From Thalassospira sp. MCCC 1A01428 (GTDB lineage: Bacteria > Pseudomonadota > Alphaproteobacteria > Rhodospirillales > Thalassospiraceae): 64,000 bases of DNA. Location of the stretch: the NCBI RefSeq assembly GCF_002115825.1, contig NZ_JFJZ01000025.1, positions 1 to 64,000 of the forward strand, in the 5' to 3' direction. Shown piece after piece: positions 55,282-64,000 of this stretch (positions within the stretch are counted from its first letter, which is position 1; each line of letters starts with the position of its first letter). A model generated the notes under the pieces. The model saw only the letters and a program-made list of their open reading frames with translations. It was not told the origin of the DNA and did no database searches. A program made the translations under genes and the position numbers.

Positions 55282-56181
55282 TTAATTGCGGTTTTCCGGA
55301 GCGGAGACATCGCGCAGGCCATCGCCCAGCAGATTAATCACCAACACCAGAACAAACAGCGCCACACCTGGAATGGCGATAAGCCACGGTTCAAACAGCA
55401 GCATCTTTTTGCCCTCGGCCACCATCAAACCCCAAGACGGGGTTGGTGGCTGCACACCCAGCCCCAAAAAGGAAAGGGCGGCTTCAAGCAGGATCGCGTG
55501 CGCCATTTCCAGCGTAACAACCACAATCAGGCTGTTAACGATGTTGGGCATAATTTCGCTAAAGACGATGCGTGAGGTCGAACAACCAATTGCACGTGCC
55601 GCATTGACATATTCCATAGACCGCAATTGCTGGGTCGAAGACCGCATCACCACCGCAAACCGGTCCCACAACAAAAGCCCCAGCACCAGAATGACGACCT
55701 GAAGCGATCCGCCGAAAACGGCAACCACAGCCAAGGCCACCAGAACCACCGGCATCGCAAGGCGCACATTGATGATAAAGGTCACCACGGTATCGACCTT
55801 GCCACCGAAATAACCTGCTGCAACCCCCATCAGGGTGCCAATCAGGCCGGAAATCAGGGCTGCAACGCCGCCAATCAACAGTGAAATACGGGCGCCATAA
55901 ATCAAACGCGACAAATAATCACGGCCCAGATGATCGGTACCTAGCGGGTGATCCCACGTGCCTTTGTCAAACCAGACAGGCGGTTGCATCCGCGCCAGCA
56001 GGTTTTGGCTATATGGATCATGCGGGGCAAGAACAGGTGCCAGCAGGGCCACAATGCAAATTGCCGCCAAAACCACGCCCCCGAACATCAACCCGCGATG
56101 GCCGAAAATGCGCCCGCGCAGGACCTGCCCCGGTGTTGGGCCACTAAGGGCAGCCTCGACGGTTTCAATTGTTTTTGCCAT
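55282..56181 (-). CDS. Peptide ABC transporter permease (DppC type)
   Basis: 299 residues, six predicted helices, DppC-type N-terminus (GHRGLMFGGVVLAAICIVAL, HPLGTDHLGRDYLSRLIYGA). The EAA loop is MEYVNAARAIGCSTSRIVFS with EIMPNIVNSLIVVVTLE. Forms the channel with the DppB-type subunit, one base downstream of that gene. Confidence 0.92.
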   Translation of the reverse strand: MAKTIETVEAALSGPTPGQVLRGRIFGHRGLMFGGVVLAAICIVALLAPVLAPHDPYSQNLLARMQPPVWFDKGTWDHPLGTDHLGRDYLSRLIYGARISLLIGGVAALISGLIGTLMGVAAGYFGGKVDTVVTFIINVRLAMPVVLVALAVVAVFGGSLQVVILVLGLLLWDRFAVVMRSSTQQLRSMEYVNAARAIGCSTSRIVFSEIMPNIVNSLIVVVTLEMAHAILLEAALSFLGLGVQPPTPSWGLMVAEGKKMLLFEPWLIAIPGVALFVLVLVINLLGDGLRDVSAPENRN

Positions 56182-56182
56182 G

Positions 56183-57100
56183 TCAGCCCACCCTCATGCG
56201 CGGGTCAAGCCACGCATTCAACAAATCGGAAAGGAAGGTAAAAACGATATAGAACAGCGCGAAAATCAGAATCAGGGCCTGCACGGTCGGCAAATCGTTA
56301 CGCCCGATAGATTCCCAGGCCAGATACCCCGCCCCGTGCAGGGCAAAGATCGATTCAACCACAATTGATCCACCCAGCATGAACCCCATCTGTACAGCCG
56401 ACAGGCTAACCACCGGGATGATGGCATTGCGAAGCGCGTGTTTGAACATAACCCGCATTTCACTTGCCCCTTTGGCCCGTGCCGTACGCACGTAATCCGC
56501 ACTTAAAACATCGAGCATTCCGGCGCGTGTCAGGCGCATAATAGCGGGCATCGCGTAATAGCCCAGCACCACGGTTGGCATGACGAAATTCTGCCAGCCA
56601 TCTGTGCCCGAAGGCGGCAGCAGCCGAAACTTGATGCTAAAAATCACCACCAGAACCAGGCCAAACCAGAAACTGGGCATGGCCTGCCCCATGACCGAAA
56701 TAAACAGAGCAACCCGGTCAATCATGCTGTTGGGACGGACGGCGGCGGCAACCCCCAAAGGCACAGCCGTCAGAATGGCAAAGGTAATGCCACAAATGCC
56801 AAGTGTCATCGTGATCGATAACCGGTCGCCAATCAGTTGGGCAACAGGCAGTTGAAAGTAATAACTTTCACCAAAATCACCCCGAAGCGCACTAAAAAGC
56901 CAGTCAGCATATTGCACGATCAATGGCCGGTCGAACCCGTAAAAGGCGCGAATGGCCGCAATGTCTGCATCGGTAGCGGACTCTCCGGCAATTGCCGAAG
57001 CCGGATCCCCCGAAAGATGCAGCAAGGTAAAACTTAGCATCGAGACGGCAAGGGCAACCAATATGGCCAACCCCAGCCTTTTGAGTGTGTAAATCAACAC
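56183..57100 (-). CDS. Peptide ABC transporter permease (DppB type)
   Basis: 305 residues, six predicted helices. N-terminus MLIYTLKRLGLAILVALAVS and the EAA loop DYVRTARAKGASEMRVMFKH identify the DppB/OppB/GsiC family. It follows the binding-protein gene by 31 bases. Confidence 0.92.
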   Translation of the reverse strand: MLIYTLKRLGLAILVALAVSMLSFTLLHLSGDPASAIAGESATDADIAAIRAFYGFDRPLIVQYADWLFSALRGDFGESYYFQLPVAQLIGDRLSITMTLGICGITFAILTAVPLGVAAAVRPNSMIDRVALFISVMGQAMPSFWFGLVLVVIFSIKFRLLPPSGTDGWQNFVMPTVVLGYYAMPAIMRLTRAGMLDVLSADYVRTARAKGASEMRVMFKHALRNAIIPVVSLSAVQMGFMLGGSIVVESIFALHGAGYLAWESIGRNDLPTVQALILIFALFYIVFTFLSDLLNAWLDPRMRVG

Positions 57101-57131
57101 CGTCCGTACCCCGTTTCTGGTTACCGGAAGT

Positions 57132-58652
57132 TTATTTCCAGCTCATCTGGAAGAACCGCGGAATAGCGTCCGTGGTTGGCGTGTAATCCAGATCCTTGGT
57201 GAAGACGTAGTTGGCGTTATAGGAGAACAAGGGCACCCAATAAGCCTGATCGGCAATCTTCTTGAAGGCCTTGGCGTAATATTCCTTACGCTTTTCAGGG
57301 TCGATGGAGCTATCGGCTACGTCCAGCCATTTCTTGATTTCTTCGTCACGGGCGGTATCAAGCGACCCGAGTTTGAAGAACTGGCTAACAATTGCCGATG
57401 CATCATTGATCGAATAGGACCCCCACGTCTGGAAAGACATCGGCGTACCTTGCTTCATGCGCAATTCACGCAATGCCGAATATTGCAAAAGTTTGAAATT
57501 GGTTTTGATACCAACCGCATTAAGGTAATTCGCAAGGGCTTCGGCATATTCGCGATCCCGATAGGCATAAAAATCGATGGTGAAACCATCGGGATATCCG
57601 GCCTCGGCCAGAAGTTCCTTGGCCTTCTCGGGATCATAATCGTATTTGGTGACATCGTCGGTGCAGCCAAACTGGGTGGGGAAACAGGCGGCGTCAACAA
57701 CCTTGGATTTCCCTTTAAGCAACCCATCAACAATGGCCTGGCGGTCAATAGCATGGGCAACCGCACGACGCACCCGTACATCGGTCATCGGGTTTTTCTC
57801 GCCGGTGCGGCCGGCAGCATCCATGTCGATATAGCCAATGCGCATCGTGCTTTCATTGGCAACGGTGAACTGGTCCATTTCTTTAAGTTTTTCAGCCTGA
57901 TCGGCCGGAACCTGCCAGATCCAGTCCAGGCCGCCGCTAAACAGTTCGGCAGCTTCGGTATTGATATCAGGGATGGTGCGAATATCAAGATGGCCGATTT
58001 TCGGCTGCCCCTTGGGGCTGTCCTTAAAGTAGCCATCAAATTTTTCCAGCACGAAATGCTTGCCCGGTTCTACCGACACAACCTTGTAGGGGCCGGTGCC
58101 AACCGGGTTCTGGCCCATGCCGCTGGGACCAACCTTGGCATAATATTCGTGCGGGTAAATCGGAACCGGGCCGGAAAGATATTCAAATGCAGCCGGGAAC
58201 GGTGCCTTCAGGTGCAGGCGAACCTTGTAATCATCCAGCTTTTCCGTACTTTTCATCCAGTTGACGTTTCGCTGGGTTTTCACCCCATGCGCCGGGTCAA
58301 CAACCCAGTTTACGGTGTAAACAACGTCATCAGCCGTAAAATCAGCCCCGTTATGGAACTTCACCCCCTTGCGCAGGTCCAGATCAAGGGTGACGTCATC
58401 AACCCATTTCCAGTCTGTTGCAAGGTTGCCCTTGTATTCGCCCGTTTCCGGATCGCGATACAACAGGCTGTCCCACACGGTACGCTGCATGATCACCCCT
58501 TCGCGGGATGAATTGAAGTAACCGTCGACGTTTTCAAGTTCTTTGGTGAACGAAATGTTAAGCGTGTCGTCTGCTTTACCGGCAAGGGCAGAACCCGAGG
58601 CGGCCAGCATCGTTAGGGCGAAAAGACTCGCCCCCTTAAGAACCGTCTTCAT
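57132..58652 (-). CDS. Peptide-binding protein of the ABC importer (family 5)
   Basis: 506 residues. The ATG at 58652 starts a clear Sec signal peptide (MKTVLKGASLFALTMLAASG, then SALAGKADD, cleavage near residue 25). The mature part is a family 5 extracellular solute-binding protein (DLDLRKGVKFHNGADFTADD, GTGPYKVVSVEPGKHFVLEK, VRRAVAHAIDRQAIVDGLLK). It determines what is imported. The downstream GGT points to glutathione or gamma-glutamyl peptides, but other dipeptides or opines are possible. Confidence 0.9.
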   Translation of the reverse strand: MKTVLKGASLFALTMLAASGSALAGKADDTLNISFTKELENVDGYFNSSREGVIMQRTVWDSLLYRDPETGEYKGNLATDWKWVDDVTLDLDLRKGVKFHNGADFTADDVVYTVNWVVDPAHGVKTQRNVNWMKSTEKLDDYKVRLHLKAPFPAAFEYLSGPVPIYPHEYYAKVGPSGMGQNPVGTGPYKVVSVEPGKHFVLEKFDGYFKDSPKGQPKIGHLDIRTIPDINTEAAELFSGGLDWIWQVPADQAEKLKEMDQFTVANESTMRIGYIDMDAAGRTGEKNPMTDVRVRRAVAHAIDRQAIVDGLLKGKSKVVDAACFPTQFGCTDDVTKYDYDPEKAKELLAEAGYPDGFTIDFYAYRDREYAEALANYLNAVGIKTNFKLLQYSALRELRMKQGTPMSFQTWGSYSINDASAIVSQFFKLGSLDTARDEEIKKWLDVADSSIDPEKRKEYYAKAFKKIADQAYWVPLFSYNANYVFTKDLDYTPTTDAIPRFFQMSWK

Positions 58653-58708
58653 GATGCCTCCATGACATATATGTTTTTTGGTGACGGCGTTGTTCGCCGA
58701 AACATTTT

Positions 58709-58737
58709 GTATTATATTGTAATACAGATTACTGTAT
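58709..58737. promoter_or_regulatory. Nested inverted repeats in the importer/IclR intergenic region
   Basis: GTATTA-TATTG-TAATAC (58709-58725) overlaps ATACAG-ATTA-CTGTAT (58722-58737). They lie 57 bases before the binding-protein ATG and 82 bases before the iclR ATG. Best candidate operator for the divergent IclR protein. Confidence 0.5.
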
Positions 58738-58818
58738 ACCAATCAACGATAAGAAGCCTTGCGTTATGTGTCAAGCATCCTCGGCATGTAAAACGGCAAG
58801 CATTGGGGGAAGTTCAAC

Positions 58819-59598
58819 ATGACAGATCGCGAAAAACCGCGCCAAAACACGCTTTATGTGTCGTCACTGGAAAAAGGATTGCGCATTCTCGAGGTCTTTT
58901 CGGAAGACAGGCTGGAGCTTGGCCTTTCCGAAATTGCACGCGAAACAGCCCTGGACAAAAGTGCAGCACAGCGTTTTGTGAATACGTTGCATCAATTGGG
59001 TTATCTGGAAAAAAATGCCGAAACCCGCCGCTATCGGCCGTCGCTTAAATATCTCGACATGGCCTATGCCTATTTATGGTCGGATAATCTTGTACAGCTT
59101 GCCATGCCGCGTCTGATTGAGCTTAGCCGACAGCTCCAGCAAACCATCAACATGGCCCGCCCGATTGATCAACACATTATGTATGTGGTGCGCATTCCCG
59201 GTTATCGCACCAGTTACGGGGCATCGGTTATTGGTCGGCGGGTTCCCGCCCTAACCGCCTCATCCGGCCGCGTTATCCTCAGCCGTCGTGACGAGGAAAC
59301 AATCACCAAATGCGTTAACGAGTGGCCGCTGAAACAGTACACACCCTGGACCACACTGGATCGCGGGAAAATCCTTGAAAGCATAATGACGTCTCGCGAC
59401 AAAGGTTATTGCATGAGCGAACGCGAAGTGCTGCCCGACGAAATCAATATCGCCGCCCCGGTTTGTACGCTTGACGGAACACCCGTTGCGGCAATCCACT
59501 GCTCACTTCCTGTTATCCGCTGGACACGTGAAAAGGCGGAAGCCGAAATTGTCCCGCATATCGTCGAAACCGCACGGTCAATTTCACCTCCGCGCTAA
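58819..59598 (+). CDS. IclR-family transcriptional regulator
   Basis: 259 residues. N-terminal winged helix (YVSSLEKGLRILEVFSEDRL, LGLSEIARETALDKSAAQRF, VNTLHQLGYLEKN) and C-terminal effector domain (YRTSYGASVIGRRVPALTAS, SGRVILSR, EVLPDEINIAAPV). GGGGGAAG precedes the ATG. It is divergent from the peptide-importer operon, which it most likely controls. The effector is unknown. Confidence 0.92.
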   Translation: MTDREKPRQNTLYVSSLEKGLRILEVFSEDRLELGLSEIARETALDKSAAQRFVNTLHQLGYLEKNAETRRYRPSLKYLDMAYAYLWSDNLVQLAMPRLIELSRQLQQTINMARPIDQHIMYVVRIPGYRTSYGASVIGRRVPALTASSGRVILSRRDEETITKCVNEWPLKQYTPWTTLDRGKILESIMTSRDKGYCMSEREVLPDEINIAAPVCTLDGTPVAAIHCSLPVIRWTREKAEAEIVPHIVETARSISPPR

Positions 59599-59880
59599 AA
59601 AACGGGGACGGGCACAACACGCCAATTAAAGAAACCGCTTCCTCGCATTACGCGATGTTTGAATCCGCTATTGATAAACATCGGTTATTGGTCAGGAAAT
59701 TGCCCACGCGGCGAAAAATCAATCCATCGCAAGATGGAGATGAACCCCAAACTTTATTACATCGGACATTTATGTCCGGGCTTCGGATTATTGGTTCTAC
59801 TACCGGGCGATAACATTCGTATTACCGGGGTGCGATACCGAACCCACGCAGCTTTTCCCGAAGAAAGTCGCCCAAAACAT

Positions 59881-60042
59881 TCAACCGCCGGAATTGACGA
59901 CATCCTCCCGGATAAATTGGTCACGGGATTGATCGACCAAACCTGCCTGGTGCTTCCGGCAAAACTCCGAAACAGACACATGCTCCTCTGCCCAACACAG
60001 ACTCACAAAGGTCTGTGCTTGGTTAAATCCATTCGTCTTCAC
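59881..60042 (-). pseudogene. Possible remnant of an IS3-family OrfA transposase
   Basis: A GTG at 60042 with AAGGAAA upstream opens a 53-residue frame. Its FNQAQTFVSLCWAEEHVSVS and EFCRKHQ follow the start of IS3-type OrfA helix-turn-helix proteins (RFTEAQIVSLLRQAE pattern, then VSVSEFCRKH). After this the similarity is lost and the frame stops at 59881. No terminal repeats were identified. The match is by eye and short. Confidence 0.4.
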
Positions 60043-60210
60043 CAAAATTTCCTTGTTTATTCAGCCCGGGAAAATTCGATTTTTGAAATTTATCATCCGC
60101 AAATAAGTTCACGTAACAGTAGAAAACACAATATCCGGAACCTCCATAACCCACTTAGTATACTGAATTAATTCATTAAAATTCATGTTTTTATTTTTGA
60201 CACCTTTGCC

Positions 60211-60224
60211 TTGACAAAAGTCAG
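60211..60224. promoter_or_regulatory. Dnr-like box upstream of the second sugar ABC operon
   Basis: TTGAC-AAAA-GTCAG, one mismatch from TTGAC-N4-GTCAA. Centre 100 bases before the ATPase ATG, the same distance as at norC. It could equally serve as a -35 element. Confidence 0.3.
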
Positions 60225-60240
60225 AGACTCTGGGAAATTT

Positions 60241-60267
60241 CATTTGTCAGACACGAACTAACAAATG
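60241..60267. promoter_or_regulatory. Inverted repeat, candidate operator
   Basis: CATTTGT (60241-60247) and ACAAATG (60261-60267), centres 20 bases apart, about 50 bases before the ATPase start. Probably a site for an unidentified sugar regulator outside the window. Confidence 0.4.
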
Positions 60268-60317
60268 TCAGGCCAATTAGGACTCACAAAAACGAGAGTC
60301 CAAGGTGGGAGGAAAAT

Positions 60318-61799
60318 ATGGGTCAGCTTTTGCTCGAAGCCACGGGCTTCCAAAAAGCGTTTAATGGCGTTCCCGCGCTTAAGGACGGGCGTTTCTCGCT
60401 GAAGGCGGGGTCCGTTCACGCGCTTTGTGGCGGGAATGGTGCCGGGAAATCCACTTTCCTCAAAATTCTGATGGGCATCCATCTGCGGGATGCCGGCGTT
60501 CTTAAGCGCAATGGCAAAGAAGTGGTTTTTGATGACCCTTCCGTCGCATTGGCAAACGGAATTTCGATTATTGAACAGGAACTCAGCCCTGTTCCGTCGA
60601 TGTCGGTGGCTGAAAACATCTATCTGGGCCGCGAGCCAACCGGTTTTCTGGGATGTATTGATTTCAAGGCCATGAATGCGCAAGCGCAGGAATTGCTGGA
60701 TGGCTTCAATTTTGGCATTCGTGCCGATACCCTCATGATGGATCTGACGGTAGCGCAAACCCAGCTTGTCGAGATCGCCAAGGCCCTGAGTTACAATGCC
60801 GAAGTCATCATTATGGATGAGCCAACCTCGGCCCTGGGCGAAGCGGAAGCCGACCAGCTTTTTGCAGCAATCGAAACCCTTAAATCGCACCAGAAGGGCG
60901 TGATTTATGTCAGCCATCGACTGTCTGAAATTTTTACGATCTGCGACAGCTATACCGTCCTTCGCGATGGCAGCTTTGTCGAAGCCGGTACGCTTGAGGA
61001 TATTGATAAGGACCGCCTGATCAACCTTATTGTCGGCCGTCCCCTGGTTGAAGAATTCATCAAGGAAAACCGCGCCCAGGACCATGATGTTCTGCGTGTT
61101 ACGGACCTTCGTGCCGATCGCAATGTACGCGACGTCAATTTCACGCTCCGCAAGGGTGAAATTCTTGCCCTTTATGGGTTAATGGGATCGGGACGTTCCG
61201 AAATATTTGACCGCCTTTTTGGTTTATCCGATGAAACGGCCGGTAACATCATGATTGAAGGCAAGCCCATCAAAATTGATGATCCCAAAGCCGCCATCGC
61301 AGCGGGTCTGGCTTATGTGACCGAAGACCGCAAGGGCTCGGGGCTGGTTTTAAGCGGCGATGTGCGGGAAAATCTGTGCCTGGCGACAGTCGATAAAATG
61401 TCGCCCTCCGGCATGATGAACAGTCGTGCCGAGGCAGCGGCGGCGAGCGGCATGATCGACAAGCTGAAAATCAAAACCGCGTCAGACCGGCTGGGCGTAT
61501 CGAACCTTTCAGGTGGCAATCAGCAAAAAGTGGTTCTGGGCAAATGGTTTTTGACGGACCCGACGATCCTGTTGCTGGACGAACCGACACGCGGTGTCGA
61601 TGTTGGCGCAAAACGCGAAATTTACCGGGTCATGTCTGATTTCGCCAGTAAAGGCGGCAGCATCATCATGATTTCATCCGAAACCGACGAGGTTTTGGGC
61701 ATGGCTGACCGGGTCATCGTTATGCGCGATGGCCGCGTCGCCGGCGAAGTTGATCGGGCCGAAATGTCGGCTGAAAAATTACTGCATCTGGCTGCGTAG
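60318..61799 (+). CDS. Sugar ABC transporter ATP-binding protein (RbsA type), second system
   Basis: 493 residues with two ABC domains. First: Walker A CGGNGAGKSTFLKIL, Walker B VIIMDEPTSAL, with a degenerate signature (LTVAQTQLVEIAKAL). Second: degenerate Walker A GLMGSGRSEIF, signature LSGGNQQKVVLGKW, Walker B ILLLDEPTRGVDVG. Carbohydrate uptake (CUT2) ATPase. Strong GGGAGGA before the ATG. It is clearly diverged from the eryE protein. Substrate unknown. Confidence 0.9.
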   Translation: MGQLLLEATGFQKAFNGVPALKDGRFSLKAGSVHALCGGNGAGKSTFLKILMGIHLRDAGVLKRNGKEVVFDDPSVALANGISIIEQELSPVPSMSVAENIYLGREPTGFLGCIDFKAMNAQAQELLDGFNFGIRADTLMMDLTVAQTQLVEIAKALSYNAEVIIMDEPTSALGEAEADQLFAAIETLKSHQKGVIYVSHRLSEIFTICDSYTVLRDGSFVEAGTLEDIDKDRLINLIVGRPLVEEFIKENRAQDHDVLRVTDLRADRNVRDVNFTLRKGEILALYGLMGSGRSEIFDRLFGLSDETAGNIMIEGKPIKIDDPKAAIAAGLAYVTEDRKGSGLVLSGDVRENLCLATVDKMSPSGMMNSRAEAAAASGMIDKLKIKTASDRLGVSNLSGGNQQKVVLGKWFLTDPTILLLDEPTRGVDVGAKREIYRVMSDFASKGGSIIMISSETDEVLGMADRVIVMRDGRVAGEVDRAEMSAEKLLHLAA

Positions 61800-61866
61800 G
61801 GGCGTTGCGCCCCCGTCAAGGCATTGAAAATGCCAACAGCCCCGATGTACGAAAGGGAGAAATATC

Positions 61867-62886
61867 TTGGAACCGCAAATCAAGGGCAACGCACCGGCAG
61901 GTGTGGCGCAAAAATACACGTTGTCGGATCGCCTCGGATCCCAGGCACAACGATACGGTATTCTGATTGCGCTTGTGGTGCTTTGTATTGTTTTGTCCAT
62001 TGTCAGCGACAATTTTCTAAGCTCGCGAAATATCATCAACGTCTTACGCCAAACCTCGATCAACGGGATTTTGGCAATCGGGATGACCTTTGTCATTCTC
62101 ACACGCGGCATTGACCTTTCGGTCGGTTCCGTCGTTGCGCTGGCAGGTGTTGTTTCGGCCAGTTTTGCGACGACATCGGCTTCGGGCTTTATTCCCGGTG
62201 CACCTTACATGCCGTTAATTCCGCTGGTCATCGGCGTGCTGACCGGTGTTGCAATGGGGGCTTTATCGGGTATCGCCGTTGCACGCTATGCCGTACCGGC
62301 ATTTGTCGCAACACTGGGCATGTTATCAGCGGCACGCGGTCTTACGCTGATTTATGCCGGTGGGCGCCCAATTCCGGCCCTGACCGATGGCTACCGCTGG
62401 ATGGGAACGGGCGATATTATCGGCATTCCGATACCGATCATTCTGTTCGCCCTGGTCTTTATCGTTTCTCATTTCGTCCTGACCCGAACCCGCTTTGGCC
62501 GGCACATCTATGCCGTTGGCGGTAACCCCCATGCAGCCAAGGTCTCGGGGCTTTCGGTCAACCGTATCCGGTTTTGCGTTTACCTGATTTCGGGTGCCCT
62601 GGCGGGCATCGCCGGAATGGTATTGGCCGCACGCACAGGTTCTGCCTTGCCCCAGGCCGGCGTTGCCTATGAACTGGACGCAATTGCCGCCGTGGTAATT
62701 GGCGGAACCAGCCTGGCCGGTGGCGTTGGTCGGGTCAGCGGCACCGTAATCGGGGCCCTTCTGATCGGCGTGATGAATAATGGCCTCGATCTGCTCGGCG
62801 TCGAATCCTACTACCAGCAGGTTATCAAAGGCGGACTTATCGTCGCTGCGGTGATGCTGGACCGCTCGCGCCGAACCGAGAGCTGA
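61867..62886 (+). CDS. Sugar ABC transporter permease (RbsC type), second system
   Basis: 339 residues, multiple helices, RbsC-like motifs (NGILAIGMTFVILTRGIDLS, VPAFVATLGMLSAARGLTLI, GGNPHAAKVSGLSVNRIRF, VIGGTSLAGGVGRVSGT). The start is a TTG at 61867 behind AAAGGGAG, giving a normal N-terminal cytoplasmic segment. It follows the ATPase gene by 67 bases. Confidence 0.88.
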   Translation: MEPQIKGNAPAGVAQKYTLSDRLGSQAQRYGILIALVVLCIVLSIVSDNFLSSRNIINVLRQTSINGILAIGMTFVILTRGIDLSVGSVVALAGVVSASFATTSASGFIPGAPYMPLIPLVIGVLTGVAMGALSGIAVARYAVPAFVATLGMLSAARGLTLIYAGGRPIPALTDGYRWMGTGDIIGIPIPIILFALVFIVSHFVLTRTRFGRHIYAVGGNPHAAKVSGLSVNRIRFCVYLISGALAGIAGMVLAARTGSALPQAGVAYELDAIAAVVIGGTSLAGGVGRVSGTVIGALLIGVMNNGLDLLGVESYYQQVIKGGLIVAAVMLDRSRRTES

Positions 62887-62979
62887 TAACCGCTCTCATC
62901 CAAATCGCTTCCGACAAAAACTGTTTCAATCAGCCGGAGGCATCTTTCCGAAAAGAATGTCATTCAGGGAGGAACCAAC

Positions 62980-63987
62980 ATGACATTTCGCAAACTTACC
63001 ACAACTGTCAGTGCCCTTGTAATCGGCCTGTCATTGGCCGCAGCATCCACCGCTGCCAGCGCAAAGGATGGGGCGATCAAAATTGGCGCTGCCGTTTACG
63101 GGCTGAATGCCGAATTCATGCAGCTTTGGGCGGATGCGGCCGAAAACCATCCGGCGGTAAAATCCGGTCTTGTCGATTTGACGGTGTTTGACGGGCGCTA
63201 CGACGCACTTGTCCAGCAAGACCAGTTTGAAACCATGATCACCCAGGGTTACGACGCCATTGTTTTTGTTCCGATCGACATTGATGCCGGTGCAACCGCC
63301 GTTGAACTTGCCCACGAAGCAGGTATCCCGGTCGTTGGATCGAACACGATGGTCAACAGCAAACTTCTTACCGCCTATGTCGGTTCCGACGATGTTCAGG
63401 CTGGCTATATGGAAGCAAAATCCGTTTTGGACAAAATGGACTGCAAGGGCAGTGTCGTGGTTCTCGAAGGGCCGATTGGTCAGTCCGCCCAGATCCAGCG
63501 TGGCGAAGGCAACAAAAAGGCCTTGGCTGAATGCCCCGATGTCAGCGTTCTTGAACAACAGACGGCCAACTGGTCCCGTGCGGAAGCACAAAGCCTGATG
63601 GAAAACTGGATTACCTCGCATGGTTCGGAGATCAAAGGTGTGATCGCCCAGAATGACGAAATGGCGCTTGGCGCAATTGAGGCAATTAAATCCGCCGGCC
63701 TGAATGTCAAAGACTTTGCCATTGCCGGTGTCGACGGGGTGACCGATGCCCTTCACGCCGTCAAGGAAGGAAATATGGATTCCATCCTGCAAGATGGTGC
63801 GGCCCAGGCCCAAGGGGCGATCGACGTTGCGATCAAAGCAGTCAAACCCGACTATAAACCCATGTCAGAAATCTGGAAGCAGTATCCCGAGATGACCTGG
63901 GAAGACGGTAAAAAGTCTGAATACAACGTGCCCTGGACCCCGGTAACGCTCCAAAATGTTGATGCGCTGCTCGCCAAGCGCAAATGA
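62980..63987 (+). CDS. Periplasmic sugar-binding protein, second system
   Basis: 335 residues. Sec signal peptide (LVIGLSLAAASTAASAKD, cleavage near residue 28), then a ribose-type binding protein fold (YDAIVFVPIDIDAGATAVEL, AGIPVVGSNTMVNSKLLTAY, VIAQNDEMALGAIEAIKSAG). AGGGAGGA precedes the ATG. Gene order ATPase, permease, binding protein matches the ery transporter operon but without a DUF2291 gene. Sugar or polyol specificity cannot be told from the sequence. The window ends 13 bases after its stop. Confidence 0.88.
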   Translation: MTFRKLTTTVSALVIGLSLAAASTAASAKDGAIKIGAAVYGLNAEFMQLWADAAENHPAVKSGLVDLTVFDGRYDALVQQDQFETMITQGYDAIVFVPIDIDAGATAVELAHEAGIPVVGSNTMVNSKLLTAYVGSDDVQAGYMEAKSVLDKMDCKGSVVVLEGPIGQSAQIQRGEGNKKALAECPDVSVLEQQTANWSRAEAQSLMENWITSHGSEIKGVIAQNDEMALGAIEAIKSAGLNVKDFAIAGVDGVTDALHAVKEGNMDSILQDGAAQAQGAIDVAIKAVKPDYKPMSEIWKQYPEMTWEDGKKSEYNVPWTPVTLQNVDALLAKRK

Positions 63988-64000
63988 CACTGATTTGAAT

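Larger units (their letters stand above)
59599..60317. other. 719-base intergenic region before the second sugar ABC operon
   Basis: A plus-strand frame at 59659-60171 shows no recognisable protein and is probably spurious. On the minus strand a transposase-like fragment lies at 59881-60042. The last 110 bases contain the likely promoter of the sugar operon, with a Dnr-like half-dyad and an inverted repeat listed separately. Confidence 0.4.

Noticed and set aside
57450..58511. 353-residue plus-strand open frame
   Set aside because: It lies antisense inside the peptide-binding protein gene and has low-complexity shadow composition.
59659..60171. 170-residue plus-strand open frame in the intergenic region
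   Set aside because: No domain, no good ribosome site and composition unlike neighbouring genes. The opposite strand holds the transposase-like fragment.
1..64000. CRISPR arrays, rRNA or tRNA genes
   Set aside because: No regularly spaced repeats and no rRNA or tRNA-like sequence were noticed by eye. A tRNA scan was not possible.

Overview
This window reads as chromosome of a free-living, facultatively denitrifying alphaproteobacterium. Gene order and protein types (an Ery-type polyol pathway, Tat-exported clade I NosZ, NorCBQDEF, several Crp/Fnr regulators) would fit a Rhodospirillales/Thalassospira-like marine bacterium. That placement is inferred from gene content only.

Region 1 (1-2,100): the 5' part of an MFS transporter gene, a divergent LysR regulator broken by one extra A in a homopolymer, and a Nudix hydrolase.

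Region 2 (2,150-18,600): a large erythritol-catabolism island. One minus-strand operon encodes kinase EryA, dehydrogenase EryB, racemase EryC, regulator EryD and a DeoR regulator. A divergent plus-strand operon encodes a DUF2291 protein and a sugar ABC transporter (EryE, EryF, EryG type). A second minus-strand operon encodes EryH (TpiA-like), EryI (RpiB-like), fructose bisphosphatase and a class II aldolase of Calvin-cycle type, divergent from transketolase. Together they take erythritol to D-erythrose 4-phosphate and add the enzymes that could rearrange it into C7, C5, C6 and C3 sugar phosphates.

Region 3 (18,650-19,900): a decayed patch, with a CBS-domain (HPP-like) remnant and a MarR gene broken by a perfect 8-bp tandem duplication.

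Region 4 (19,900-50,100): a denitrification island with dnrN, nosRZDFYLX, a Crp/Fnr regulator, narK-narK2-narGHJI with a parvulin and a DUF2478 gene, three more adjacent Crp/Fnr genes, and norCB plus norQDEF. No nitrite reductase (nirS or nirK) lies in the window. FNR-type boxes (TTGAT-N4-ATCAA) precede narK and the first Crp/Fnr gene. NO-type boxes (TTGAC-N4-GTCAA and near matches) precede dnrN, nosR, norC and norQ.

Region 5 (50,200-59,600): a minus-strand operon for a peptide ABC importer, a gamma-glutamyltransferase without a signal peptide and an M20 peptidase, divergent from an IclR regulator. It looks like uptake and cytoplasmic breakdown of glutathione or other gamma-glutamyl peptides.

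Region 6 (59,600-64,000): a 0.7-kb intergenic stretch with a possible IS3-type transposase remnant, then a second sugar ABC transporter operon of ribose type with unknown substrate.
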